64,000 nucleotides of DNA from Isoetes taiwanensis (lineage: Eukaryota; Streptophyta; Lycopodiopsida; Isoetales; Isoetaceae). The number at the start of each line of letters is the position of its first letter. Within the stretch, counting starts at the first letter, position 1. Under the pieces are notes generated by a model. It did not search any database. It was not told where the DNA came from and worked only from the letters and a program-made list of their open reading frames with translations. The stretch spans positions 2,470,479-2,534,478 of the forward strand of contig JAJEKV010000090.1 of assembly GCA_021234155.1 (NCBI GenBank), read 5' to 3'. This document shows, piece by piece, positions 22,757-34,185 of the stretch. The position numbers and the translations under genes were made by a program.

Positions 22757-23460
22757 CGGGATGTTTGAGTCTGGGGTGGCATGTTTGAGCCTAGATGGCA
22801 TGTTTCAGCCTCGATGGCATGTTTGAGCCTAGGGGTGGCATGTTTGAGCCTGGGTGACATGTTTTATGGGCCTATATAGCATGTTTGAGTCTAGGTGGCA
22901 TGCTTGAGCCTCGGTGCACATTATGTGGCATGTTTGTGCCTGGGTGACATGTTTAATGAGCCTATGTGGCATGTTTGAGTCTAGATGGCATGTTTGAGCC
23001 TCGGTGGCATGTTATGTGGCATGTTTGAGCCTAGGGGTGGCATGTTTGAGCCACGTTCCATGTTTGAGCCTGGGTGACATGTTTGAGCCTATGTGGCATG
23101 TTTGAGCCTCGGTGGCACATTATGTGGCATGCTTGAACCTAGGGGTGGCATGTTTGAGCCACGTGTCATGTTTGAGCCTGGGTGACATGTTTGAATCTAT
23201 GTGGCATTTTTGAGCCTAGGCGGCATGTTTGAGCCTCGATGGCACGTTATGTGGCATGTTTGAGCCAAGGGGCAATGCTTGAGCCTAGGTGGCATTTTTT
23301 AGCATAGGGCGTGTTCAATCCTAAGGGCAATGCTTGAGCTGGTGTCATGTTTTTGTCATATGTCATGTTTGAATATGGTCGCGTGTTTGAGCCCATGTGG
23401 CAAATTTGAGCCTAGAGCATGTTCGACCCTATGGCATTGTCGAATCTAGGGCATGTTCAA
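22757..23460 (+). repeat. Minisatellite, unit close to GTGGCATGTTTGAGCCTAG
   Basis: About thirty imperfect copies of an 18-22-bp unit, with higher-order blocks (GTGGCATGTTTGAGCC ... GTGACATGTTTGAGCC ... GTGGCACATTATGTGGCATG). The units decay toward the right end. Confidence 0.85.
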
Positions 23461-24469
23461 TCCGTCTCCATCTACCTCTCCATGCAGGCGGTAGACGGAG
23501 CTATGTCAAGCCGATGCACATAAATCATGTGGAAATTTACATCCCTACGCGCCTTGCATCGGAGCTCATGGCAGCAAGCGTACGAGCTATTCTCCTCTTC
23601 AATCTTGTGCTGCATCATTCCATAGAAAATGAGTCATATCTAGCCACCAGTGTCCAGCCATATCCTCTAGTCAGCTAATAACAATTCTGTAGTGGAGCTA
23701 GCTTTTCTTCTCTATAATCATTTATCTTCTTTCCCGCGGGACGCTCCATGGTTTAATAAGTTCCCTCGGACTTATCTTGGAATTTTTCGGACCTGCCAGA
23801 AGCAGAGCCCCTGAATGGAGGATCCAACAGTCAGATAGGGAAACTGAGTCCAGAAGGGTGGTCATTAGTGTGCGGACCCCCGGGTGCCAGGAAAGGCTAC
23901 CTCGGGAACTTTTTTGGGTCCCGCCTCCTCGGGTCCTTACTCTCCCCTCCTGTGAGGCGGCTTTGCAAGGTCCTGACCTTGTTTGACTTAAGAAAGGGTT
24001 CCAGCTCGGCTGCCCAATAACGGGCTGCCCAGACCACTCTAATGTTAACTCCTTGATCGAAACCTTGTCCAGAAATCCGAAACATTGGCCTGTATGCTGG
24101 TGATGACTTAGGAAGCCAGTTAGCCAAAAATCAGAATTTAATTCTGCATTAATTACGAATTTATGAATGCCTTGCTACTGCAAAAATTGCCCTCGACTTC
24201 TAATTGCCGCATCGGGAGGAGAGCAGATCCAAAATCCATTCCGTCAATTCTGCTTGCTTTGCCTTCCCAATTGCAGCTTCTAGGCCACATTCCAATTGCA
24301 AAAGACCAAAACTCGCCCCCAAAACGCAAACCCTTCAAGAACCCGGCAACTCTCAGCATTTATGTTTCAGAGGCCCTATCCTTGTCAAATTCGACCAGGA
24401 CCTTGTGCCGCATCTTGAGGGGGGTGTTAACGCCAGAGCATGTGCCCTAAAACCCCCTCGGAAGCAACT
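23461..24469. other. No recognised gene
   Basis: More G+C-rich than its surroundings. Short frames at 23777-23986 and 24204-24578 have no identifiable domain. Confidence 0.35.
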
Positions 24470-25262
24470 TGTTCTTTCATTCATTTATGTTTGGGAAGGG
24501 AGGAAAATGAAAGGAAGAAATAAGGGAAGGGAAATAAAGGGATCGAAGGGAAAGTGGGGAAGAAATGAAAAAGAATGAAAGAATGAGAAAGAATGAAGAA
24601 AAAAAGAAAAAATAAGAGGAGGGAGGGAAGGGAACGGAAGGAAGAAATAAGGGAAGGGAGGGGAAAGAATGAGGAATAGATGGAAGAATGAAAGAATGAG
24701 AAAGAAATGAAGAAGCATGAGAAAGCATGGAAATGAGAAAGCATGAGAAAGAAATGAGAATGAGAAAGAATGAGAAAAGAAATGAGAAAGAATGAGAAAG
24801 CATGGAAATGAGGAAGAATGAGAAAGCATGCAAATGAGAAAGCATGAGAAAGAAATGAGGAAGAATGAGGAAAGAAGAAATAAGGGAAGAGGGAAGGGAA
24901 GAATAGAAGCATGGAAGAAACAATGGGGAAAGAATGAAGAAGAAAAATAATGAAGAACAAAGAAGAAGTGGAAGGAAAGATGGAGAAAAAAATTTGAAAT
25001 CTAGCCTAACTATTCAATCTAAAAACCATGATATACTAATCTTAAAAACAGTACTTGCAAGTCGATGAAGCCCTTAGCGCCAGAAATCGCCCAAAACAGA
25101 GGAGTTTTCAAAGCCTAGAAACATATCTGGAAAAGGCAGCCGCAGGTCTGTAAAAAGGTCTAGACGTCGCATGCGACGAGTTTTCAAAATCATATATATA
25201 CGGGTTAACGTCGCATGCGACGTCGATGCGACGTATTTTGTTATAGCGATGTTGGAACTTTT
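24470..25262. repeat. Long direct repeat, copy 2 (purine-rich)
   Basis: Matches 21572-22618 from TGTTCTTTCATTCATTTATG to GCGATGTTGGAACTTTTT, minus the LINE insertion and some internal indels. It carries GTCGCATGCGAC near 25165 and ACGTCGCATGCGACGT at 25208-25223. The flanks on both sides differ from those of copy 1. Confidence 0.8.
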
Positions 25263-25378
25263 TGGGTTGCCCCTAGGGGGGCAAGCCCTTGTTGATGTGG
25301 GTTTATGGCATATTCCAAGTTTATGTTAGTATATGCGAGGAATATGCCAATGACTGCTAAAAACTTGCAGTAGGGTGT

Positions 25379-25531
25379 ATGGAAAGGCGACTTGGCAAGT
25401 TTACTCTGCCAGGAGATGCTAATACTGACAAGATTAGTGCTAGTTGTAAAGATGGGATCCTTACAGTTACAGTTCAGAAGGTCGCTCCTGAACCAGAGAA
25501 ACCCAAGGTTATTGAAATTCCTGTTAGCTAA
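25379..25531 (+). pseudogene. Small heat-shock protein (HSP20) C-terminal fragment
   Basis: A 50-codon frame reads [18 protein letters not shown], then [12 protein letters not shown] and [10 protein letters not shown], followed by TAA. This is the C-terminal half of the alpha-crystallin domain with the GxLTVxVxK strand and the IEI/IPV C-terminal motif that docks sHSP dimers into oligomers. The N-terminal arm and the first half of the domain are absent. Upstream is AAAACTTGCAG, an acceptor-like sequence, suggesting a captured last exon. No promoter is seen. The class of sHSP cannot be told. Confidence 0.75.
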
Positions 25532-25686
25532 AGAGCATTAGGAGAAGTCCATCTTCAGCCATAGATTTGATATTTAGTTTCTCAGCACTTTGAGCACTAG
25601 TTTGATGTATAGCAGAGGTTTTCTTGATATCATGTTTTGGAGCATTGGAAAGAATATCAGCAAGAACAAGTGCACGAATTTTCCAG

Positions 25687-25880
25687 CAATGAAACCATCT
25701 ACTGATATCAATTTGGTCATGGGAACATATGGCTGTTGTGCACCAGAGTATGCAATGACGGGTCAATTGACTTTGAAATCTGATGTATATAGTTTTGGGG
25801 TTGTATTACTTGAAATGATCACCGGCAGAAAAGCAATTGATAATGCTCGTCCAGCGGGGGAACACAATTTAGTTGCTTGG
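25687..25880 (+). pseudogene. Receptor-like cytoplasmic kinase (PBS1/RLCK VII-like) exon
   Basis: After TTTTCCAG the frame reads [37 protein letters not shown] and NLVAW, ending exactly at a donor-like TTGG|GTATGG. This is the activation-loop end (GTxGYxAPEY), the kinase subdomain IX Asp (KSDVYSFGV) and the GRKAID segment of plant RLCKs that relay immune-receptor signals at the plasma membrane. The ATP-binding lobe, the HRD and DFG motifs and the C-terminal helices are all missing from the flanks, and YGY is YGC here. It is an isolated exon with its splice borders. Confidence 0.82.
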
Positions 25881-26863
25881 GTATGGTTCCCTTCTTAAAA
25901 TGCATTTTAAGTTTCATTCTTAAGATAGTTCCTGGAATGTTTTAGCTATAATATAGTTATAGTGGCGCAGGAATAACAAAACAACATGGCCCATTTTCCT
26001 GGATATTAGTACGCTTCATCACGAACACCTTAGGTATTTAATCTTATTGTTTAAGTGCAGTCCGCCATGGAACAGTTTAGGCTAGCAGAAAAGGAAGGCT
26101 TTATGCCACACAATGGTTGGGATGCAACTAAAGCATGCTTTGGTTTTTTGCCCTATTACAGTTGCTGTCGTAAGAGCTGACTATAAAGAAATAAGAAGGC
26201 CTTTTAGAGAGGATATGCTAATCCTACTGTACAACATAGATTTTGGAAGAAAGTTTTGGCAGTAAATTCTGTATGCCCAATAATTGTGCTCAAACTGAAG
26301 ATATGCTCAAAGTATGGACCAGACGCTGCACTTAGAGGTCTTTGATACCTCCTGGAGGGTAATGAAGGAAGATGCTTTCCCCAATCAAGGGCAGGCTCGT
26401 AGACATACTTGGATGTAGAACTTTCAGGCCCACTCTTCAGATTGAAGAGCACACACAAGCCAGGATTGCTAAGGCTATGCTTCCCTTGCTCATATAGAAA
26501 GGGAATGCTATCAAATGCATTTTCAGGATGCTCACACGAAAATCCTTTTATTTGTCTAAAGTTGTTCTTTTTGTTTGTTTGTGTGAGAGAGTGTATTGCT
26601 TGTGACCCAGTGGATAGTTCCTTATTTGTCTTGAGAGTTATCTATTTCTTTCCTTCAAACATGTAAGGCTCACAATTATTGAAATCAGGTCTTCTGGTTG
26701 AAAAGCAAGACTTCGGAGGTTTGGCTTGATTGCAGAATGAATTATACCCGTAGCTTGGCTGTAATGAGCATGGTAAATACTCCCATCAGCACTAGTTAAA
26801 GTACATGGAGTAGAATTATGTGTTCTTGTGATTGGTTCAACTAAGTGGTTGACATTTTTCCAG
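25881..26863. other. No recognised gene between the RLCK and TOR fragments
   Basis: Probably intron-like or filler DNA of the captured segments. I found no additional kinase exon in this stretch. Confidence 0.35.
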
Positions 26864-27989
26864 GTGGGTTATCTACTTGGGCTGGGGGACCTGACGCCCA
26901 AGCAATTTGATGTTAGATCGACAAAGGTAATTTATATATCATTGTTGTGAGAGGCCTGCTTCTTTACAGGTCTGATTGATTTATCTCCTGTATTTCTAGT
27001 GGCAAAATACTGCACATTGACTTTGAGGAGGATTGCTTTGAAGCATCAATGAATCACGAAAAATTTCCAGAGAAGGTAATCAAGCATAAAGTGCATTCAT
27101 ACTATACAAGAGGAATTCTCTGCGAGGAATTCTAACGTCATCATGGCAGCATAAAGAGAAGAGTAGGTAATTATGTTTTGATCAGTTGTGGCTTGATGTC
27201 TAGGTGCCGTTTGGTGACACGAATGCTTTGCTGACACGAATGCTGGTAAAAGCAATGGAAGTTAGTGGCATTGAAGGAAACTTTCGATCCACATGTGAAA
27301 ACGTGATGCAAGTTTTAAGATCCAACAAGGACAGTGTGATGGCAATGATGGAGGTGAGATTTGGTTTCACTTGTTGCTTCTATTTTTCTGCGACTGTATT
27401 AAGAGTCACACTTGTACGCATTTTTCCATGACGCTTTGATAAACTGGAGACTCTTCAACCTCAATGATGTCCCTCATACGGTTGGCCTTGTTAACATTCG
27501 TAATCAACCCGCAACAGAAGGCAATAGTAGTACCATGCTTCCATCTCCTCCTCAACGAGGTGCTTGAAAATGATGTATGCATTTGATCCACTTGTATTTC
27601 TTTTGGGAAACCTAAGTTATGTTAATGCATTACAATATAAATAGGCTGTTGGACAACTTCGAGATGCAAATGAAGTTCTCAATGAGCGAGCTGTTGCTGT
27701 AATGGCTCGCATGCGTAACAAACTTACAGGAAGGGACTTCTCGACTTTCAGTCAAAATGGTGTAACAGCTGACTGATGTGTGATTGGTGATGCCCAAGAA
27801 GTTGAGCATGGTCTATCTGTGGAAGTGCAAGTTGAAAAATTGATTGCACAAGCTACATCACACGAGAACTTGTGTCAAAGCTACGTTGGGTATGGATCCT
27901 TAATCATTGTGTCAGTTTGGTTAGCTACTGACAAATCGTAATGGAGCTGACTAATGGTTATCTATTCCAGATGGTGTCCATTTTGGTAA
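26864..27989 (+). pseudogene. TOR: TOR (target of rapamycin) kinase 3' exons, decayed copy
   Basis: Six exon-like blocks lie in order: 26864-26926 (VGYLLGLGD...), 27000-27075 (GKILHIDFEEDCFEASM), 27204-27353 ([18 protein letters not shown]), 27418-27567 ([16 protein letters not shown]), 27645-27889 (DANEVLNERAVAVMARM ... HENLCQSYVG) and 27971-27989 (WCPFW, stop). This is the end of the PIKK catalytic domain and the FATC domain of TOR, the nutrient-sensing kinase. Most GT-AG borders and intron phases survive. The catalytic loop GDRHPSN reads GDLTPKQ, HIDFGD reads HIDFEED, 27210-27238 holds a short internal duplication, the 27418 acceptor is lost, and TGA/TGA stops occur at about 27566 and 27774. 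The rest of the roughly 2,400-residue protein is absent, so this is a captured genomic fragment, not a retrocopy. Confidence 0.88.
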
Positions 27990-28514
27990 GATACGGTAAC
28001 AAGCTTTCCATATGCCAAAGATCATGTATATACTGTAGTGCCCTTCATGGATATTAGAGGTTAGTAGTCTAGTTTAGTCGGCTAGTTTATTTTGCAGATT
28101 AATGTATTATTTATGGCTTGTGTTTATGTTTCAGATTCCTCGTCCAAATGGGCAGTCTGTAGTGGCTCACTCGTATTACACCCCACAAGGCTACCCTATT
28201 GGGGTAATTGGGGTCAGGCAAACCTCACAATTTTATGCATTAGTATTATAATTATGTTAAGAACTTAATATTATCTGGCTTGTAAGCCAACTTCAAATCT
28301 TTTTGTACATTATGGGCACTGTTATAAAATTATTTGACTTATAAGGCCACTTCAAATCTATTTATCTGACTTACAAGCTGACTTCAAATCTTTTTTGTCC
28401 ATATATGAGTGCTTTCATGGGCATTGTTATTCCTGAAACTTTGTTACTTAAAGGAGAGACTAGGAGAGCCTGCAACGTAACTTCGTAAACATCAATGATT
28501 GCATTTGTCCTTCT
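27990..28514. other. No firm gene; possible further exon at 28135
   Basis: After TGTTTCAG the frame reads IPRPNGQSVVAHSYYTPQGY, which looks coding but matches no family I know. It may be another captured exon. Phrases like CTTATAAG(G)C(C)ACTTCAAATC recur three times at 28278-28390. Confidence 0.3.
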
Positions 28515-29656
28515 AACAGGTTGACTATAGGCCTAGCCCACTGTGGGTCCCAAGTAGCCGCCCGCAGCAGGGACCCCCCTCCACTTTGCTGCACGCCCCA
28601 TTGTATGGTGTTAAGTCACTTCATAGCCCCCATAGCCGGGTGGGTTCCTATGTACAGTCCACCTAATAATAGGAATTAAGGGGTCTAAACTAGGAGCATC
28701 ATCTAGATAATGGCCATTAGGTCTCTACCTCCCTTCCCAATACACAAGAGGTGCAAACATAAGATCAACTAACATCGTACATCAAAATAATCATAATGAA
28801 TAATGAAGATAACATCTAATCTACACACATGAATCTACCTACTTGTTAGAGTTCCTTACTTAGGGTTCAAAACCTAGACTGGGGGTTCTAGGAAGGCTCT
28901 ACTAGCAAGATAAAATACTAGCTCATCTGGAATCCTAGGTTCCAGATGATCTACCTATGAAGCTACTCTGAATACCTGCTCCGAACGGACTTCCTCCAAC
29001 TCTTGGGGTCTCCATGATTTGTTGATGAGTCGGGTGGTCCCTCCTCCTTTTGATAAGCCATGGAGCTGTCGATATGAGCTATGCTGCAACGAACGATGTT
29101 CGAAACGGAGTTTCGAGCGAAGAACAAGTCTCAAGGCAGGTGGAACCGAGAAGTGGCCTAAGGTTAGGGTTAGGATACTTATAGGTTAAGGTTCCATACA
29201 TGGCTTCAATTGGGTGCTTCCATGTGGCGAGTGCCCGGGGGGTGCACCTATCATATAGGGGGTACCACATGTGCGTGCAAGGGGTCGCCGAAAACCCCCT
29301 TGTATACGCCTTAGAAATCTTCCAAAAACCCCCATTTCAGCCACATATTGAACCAGAGTCACCTAAAAAAAGCCCCCTCGGTAAGAGTATATGTATGGTT
29401 CAAGTCCAAAATAAACCCTTTTGGGTCACTCACATGAATTGTACGACTATAACTATGTGAACCCCCCTTGGGCGAGTGCCCAATAGGGTAAGGCCATGCG
29501 GAAATGGCCTTAAGCCTAAGGTTGGTTAAGTTATATGAATAACTTAGCCATGCCCCCTTTTCCACCTACTATGGTGTACAAGGCTATAATGGTAGACTTG
29601 TACGATGACGTGGCCCAGAAATATACGTGGCATATATTTCCGAGAAATGTCACACC
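28515..29656 (-). repeat. Diverged LTR of the family found at 50-62 kb
   Basis: On the minus strand the sequence starts TGTGACATTTCTCGG at 29656 and follows the same order as the LTR at 60268: a CCACGT-rich start, TAACCCTAACC, a GGTAT(C/T)...TAGATTAGATG(A/T)TAT block, ATTGGGAAGGGAGGTAGAGA and GTGGGCTAGGC near 28520. Similarity stops short of the LTR end, so it is truncated. No internal region or second LTR is visible beside it. Confidence 0.6.
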
Positions 29657-29993
29657 AAGGACCTTACTAGTATATTTTGTTGTGGGTTCTTCACCACGGA
29701 GTGACACATTTTTCCACTGTTGTCGTCACTATTGGGGTGGTATAGGAGACCGTATATATGGTCGTGTATGGGAGGTATATACACATGTATGTATGCATAC
29801 GCACGTATGCATTGTGTACCTTGGTTATCAGAGGACAGTGTAATCAAATCAGGGAGAAAAACAGAGACGGTGTATGAGAGAGAGAGATTATCTTGATCTA
29901 GCTCTAGAGATTATGAGTCTTTATGTTGTGCATTGCATAGATCTAGTAGATTAAACCTTGGAATATTCAAGGTTGGAATTTAACATTTAACTA

Positions 29994-30021
29994 GTTATGG
30001 TGCCCGACGTTGCCGGGCTTT
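29994..30021 (+). promoter_or_regulatory. Possible degenerate tRNA-Asp-type primer binding site
   Basis: TATGGTGCCCGACGTTGCCG resembles TGGCGCCGTTGCCGGGGA, the plant retrotransposon primer site complementary to tRNA-Asp, with three extra bases. An LTR would end just upstream (…TTTAACA). Unproven; no partner LTR was recognised. Confidence 0.3.
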
Positions 30022-32930
30022 GAAGTTTTCAAGTTCAATTCGAATTTCTTTTCCTAGATATTTAAAAGTAAGAGATTTGACCCAAGGAAATGTTAATAGG
30101 GAAATTGCAAAATGCGGCTCGAAAGGAATGTGAAGCACTTGACCTCATGTATGCCAATAAGCGAATTCCAGAATTTGCCCTACATGCAAGCAAGAGAACA
30201 CCATTGCATGCCTATCAAGTTTATTATATTGTGTAAGCTTACTCATACAAAGGTGCAAGGTAAGGCAATGATAGTAACCATAATAAAACGTGAATAACTT
30301 GTTCAAGTCATACGGATACATGGTATGCATGTTATGACTCTGCAAAATGGAACATCTGAAGAAAGCAAAAGGTATAGACCTGTCACTCATTTCTATCAAT
30401 AAAGTTTGGTAGTAAAAAACTACGTTTGCTGTAAATGCTTTGGTTTGCCTGCATTTGCATCTCCTTCATTATCAGAACCGAATTTAGATCCTTATCGAGC
30501 ATAGCAACACTTTATTTACGCTTGGCGGTTTATTATGTTGATGAGTAGGGTTCTTGAACATACATGTCCAAGTTGTGTATCTCAAACGTGTTGGTCTAGG
30601 ATATTGTGTAGTTTTTATTGGAAGAGAAAAAATCAGTTCGGCAAAAAAGTGCAATGAATAAGGATAGATTGTTTCGACATAGAATTCAAAAGATTTAGAT
30701 TTTGTGTGCGCTATTATTATTTTAACTAAATTGGTATGTTTTGCATGTGCAATAATATCTTTTATATTTCATGCAGTTGGCATTAGAATTGGATGTATTG
30801 GCATTAGATTTGGATGTGTCAAGCCATGGCATCTTAGTAGCATGGTCACTGTCTGGCTAAATTTGGAAAGATAAAAAGAAATAAATAGACGGCACGGATG
30901 TATTATGATATGGGAAAAACATGTTTAGTAATTGTGACTCCAGTAATATGATTTGCCAATCTTTAGTGAAAAGGTCCATGACATTTGAAATCCACAAAGC
31001 GTCCTTCGAAACTGCAATTCTATGTAATGATTCTCAAGCTCATATGCTAGAGTAATCAAAGCATAATAGTTCAAATACTCTAATAGTTTATTGAAATAGT
31101 ATGACACAATGAAGACCAATTCAATGGGCACTATTTGAGTGAACTGAATGAGAATATCAATTCAATTGCACACATGGATAAAGTTGCGAGATAATAAACA
31201 ATAGTTCGATCTGGGTATGTTGAAAGTGTGAAGACAATGTCATTTTGAGCCAAATTCAGCTAGGTGGCAACTAAAAGGCATCGTAAAAACCATATATCTC
31301 AAGTCTATCCATCTCACCTGAACTCAAATTATCGTGAGAAATTAAATGAACTGTCAGTTCTAATGTATGTCACTATATGCTAAAAGTCAAGGTACTACTG
31401 ATTGTCTGCAACGACATAAGACTGCCAACTTTGAGTAACCGCTATAGTCACTTCAGAATTCTGTATCACCCTTGTACCTTCTCTTGCATATGGTCTAGAC
31501 AATCAACAAATATGTGTATACATTCAAAACAAAATTAAAATATATTGAGTTGCATAGTGGGATGCAGGACTGATAAAAGCACGAATCGGATCACAGCACA
31601 TCAGTTTACTCCAAGTCCAAAAGGTACATATGTGACTTTAGATTAGTGGCAGATAGAAAAACCTTGAATACCCGTAAGCTTACAGAAACAATCTAAGATG
31701 CTAATGTGGGTAAACCACAAAGGCTAATGAGCTACAATATGCTGCCGCTTAAAGAAACATGAACTGTCAATAATTTCCTCAGCTCAATGAACCAAGTGAC
31801 TAATGCTAACTGTAATTTTGTTTCAAGAACTTGGAAGAGACAAATAATGAACAACTTGTACCAGCCATACCTAATGTTCCCAGTTTGCTTGCAACTAAGA
31901 CGCACAGCTAGCAAGTTGACACTACTCAATATAAACTCCAAGTAACGTCCAAATTTGGAACTTTTAAAAGACTTAGAGAAACTGGAGATGTTATAGGTTG
32001 TCTTTGCTAAGCCAAGCAATTGCCATTATGGGTATTCTGTTAAAACCAAGAATCAATTTGTCATTGTAAAAGCATAACCTGGAGGAACAAAGATGCATAG
32101 TACTGTGTGGATATCATTTTTAGCATATATAGAGTAGAGGGACAATAACAGGTGAAATGAATTATAAAAAGTGTGAATAATAGCAGTGCATTGAATGTTC
32201 GTTTTGTTATTCCTAGCATTCTCCATTCTTTGACCTGAAAAACTGAGGCTGTTGTAATTCTCAATAGGATATACTTTCATTCTTAAATTACAAAGGGGAT
32301 TCATCATAAGTTGTAAGCACATTGCGGTTTCTGAGATATGTTTTGAACCCTTGGGTGAAGAAACTTTGGTGGACTCTAATGAGAAGATGGAAAATGCAAA
32401 AAATAGGAACAATTTAAAATCCTGTAAATGTTTTTAATTACCTTTGCAGCTTTGGCTCTGATGTGTCTTTCAGGCATTAAGAGCAACACTTCTAATTCTG
32501 CCATAATGATGAGAATCTTTTAAGAATGGCCTCATAACTTGAGATAATGAACGTGTACGAATAAACTATCATCCTAGAATAACATATATGTTTTGCATCA
32601 TCCTAAGTAGTGTCATATATGTTATTACACTTATTCTTATGCTAAGAATAAACTATCTCTTGGCATCTTGATTTGCATCTGATGCTGTTTACTGTCCAAG
32701 TACTATAAATAATATAATGTGGTACAGCAGCATAACATGACTATAAAATGGAAATGAGTTGCCTCAAGCACCAGGCTCTTTACATTTGCAAAAGGAAACA
32801 TGGCAGCACGAAGATAAGCAGACATGAATGAAAAGCATTAAATTTTTATGTTGCGCATTGTTATAAAAGCATTAGAGAGACAAAGAGTTAGCACAAATTT
32901 CGTCAGAAAGAGAAGGAATTAGCACAAATT
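30022..32930. other. No recognised gene
   Basis: Long AT-rich noncoding stretch. Minus-strand frames at 31732-32019 and 32053-32412 have intron-like composition and no domain. Confidence 0.4.
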
Positions 32931-34185
32931 TGAGTTTGGGTGGGAAATAGCAACAGCCCAACATGGAATAACAATTCTGTGGCAATGTGTTACATTTGCT
33001 GGTTTGAGTTTGGATGGGAAGTAGCAAGAGCCCAACACGGAACAGCAGCTCTGCGGCAATGTGTCACATTAGCTGGGTAAAGAATTTATTGTCACAAAGA
33101 GTGCTTAGGAACTCCATAGGCATCACATTCTAATAACTCATCTAATTATAATTATGGCAATGGCACAGTCAACAAAATTGATAATTGCTGGAAAAAAGCT
33201 CACTTGTGAAGGTTATAAGTAGCCGTAGCTCTTTCGCAGCTCTGTTGTTGCATTTATACCTTGTTCGCAGCACAACATTCGACCATATTGCTGCACGGCA
33301 GTGAAATTTTGCGATCTAAGCCACATTCTAATAACTCATCTAATTATAATTATGGCAATGGCACAATCAACAAAATTGATAATTGCTGGAAAGAAGCTCA
33401 CTTGTGAAGCTTATGAGCAGCCGTACCTCTTTCGGAGCTCTTTTGTTGCATTTATACCTTGTTCGCAGCAACATTCGACCATATCGCTGCACGGTAGTGA
33501 AATTTTGCGATCTAAGAATGTGTGATGCAGAGCCCATTGGATTAAATTCATGATTTCACAAAGATTTTGAAGGGAGATCTACCTGTCAACCATGTCTATA
33601 ATGTAACTTGCATCACCATAACATAAAACAATATGCTGCAAGACATGTGACTAAATGTAGGTGAATAAACTCCATTTTTTAGGGCTCAAAGTTGTGGCCT
33701 AAAGTAGCTGTTTCCATATCCTCTTTGCCGCGCTAGCATTGCCAAGCCAGTGGCTGCTAACATAAAGAAGAAACAGAGGAAGATACTACCGTGGTAATGA
33801 AATTTCGTGCTTGATGCAGAACTCTTGATTCCACAAAGACTTTGAAGGGCAATCTACCTGTCAACCATGTCTATGTATTCAATCAAAGACCCATGTAACT
33901 TGCATCACCATAACATAAAATAGTATGCTGCAAGACATGTGACTAAAAGTAGGTCAACAAACTCCATTTTTAAGGGCTCAAAGCTATCACATATGGCCTA
34001 AAGTAGCAAAACTATCATAGGCATTAGCAGATATATTTACTATCGTTTCGTGCATTGAATTCTTATGCATGTTTTCATATCCTCTTTATCATACTGGCAT
34101 TAAAAAACTAATGAATAGAATAGAATGCAAAACCATTGGCTACTAACATAAAGAAAAAACAGATGAACCTACTACCGTGGCAATG
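32931..34185. repeat. Cluster of three local tandem duplications
   Basis: First, a ~72-bp unit at 32931 and 33004 (GAGTTTGG(G/A)TGGGAA(A/G)TAGC). Second, a ~197-bp unit at 33132 and 33329 (CATCTAATTATAATTATGGC). Third, a ~230-340-bp unit at 33563 and 33836 (ATCTACCTGTCAACCATGTC … AACATAAAGAA(G/A)AAACAGA), the second copy with extra inserts. No gene is recognised inside. Confidence 0.75.

Noticed and set aside
22757-23460. CRISPR-like array (regular short repeats)
   Set aside because: The units are contiguous without unique spacers, they vary internally, and the host is a plant. It is a minisatellite.
21572-25262. LTR pair of a small retrotransposon
   Set aside because: The copies share a TG start but have no CA end, no primer binding site or polypurine tract, and no target duplication around the outer ends.
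29818-29836. Initiator-Met primer binding site (CTTGGTTATCAGAGG)
   Set aside because: One inserted base and a mismatch at the end relative to TGGTATCAGAGC, with no LTR end directly before it.
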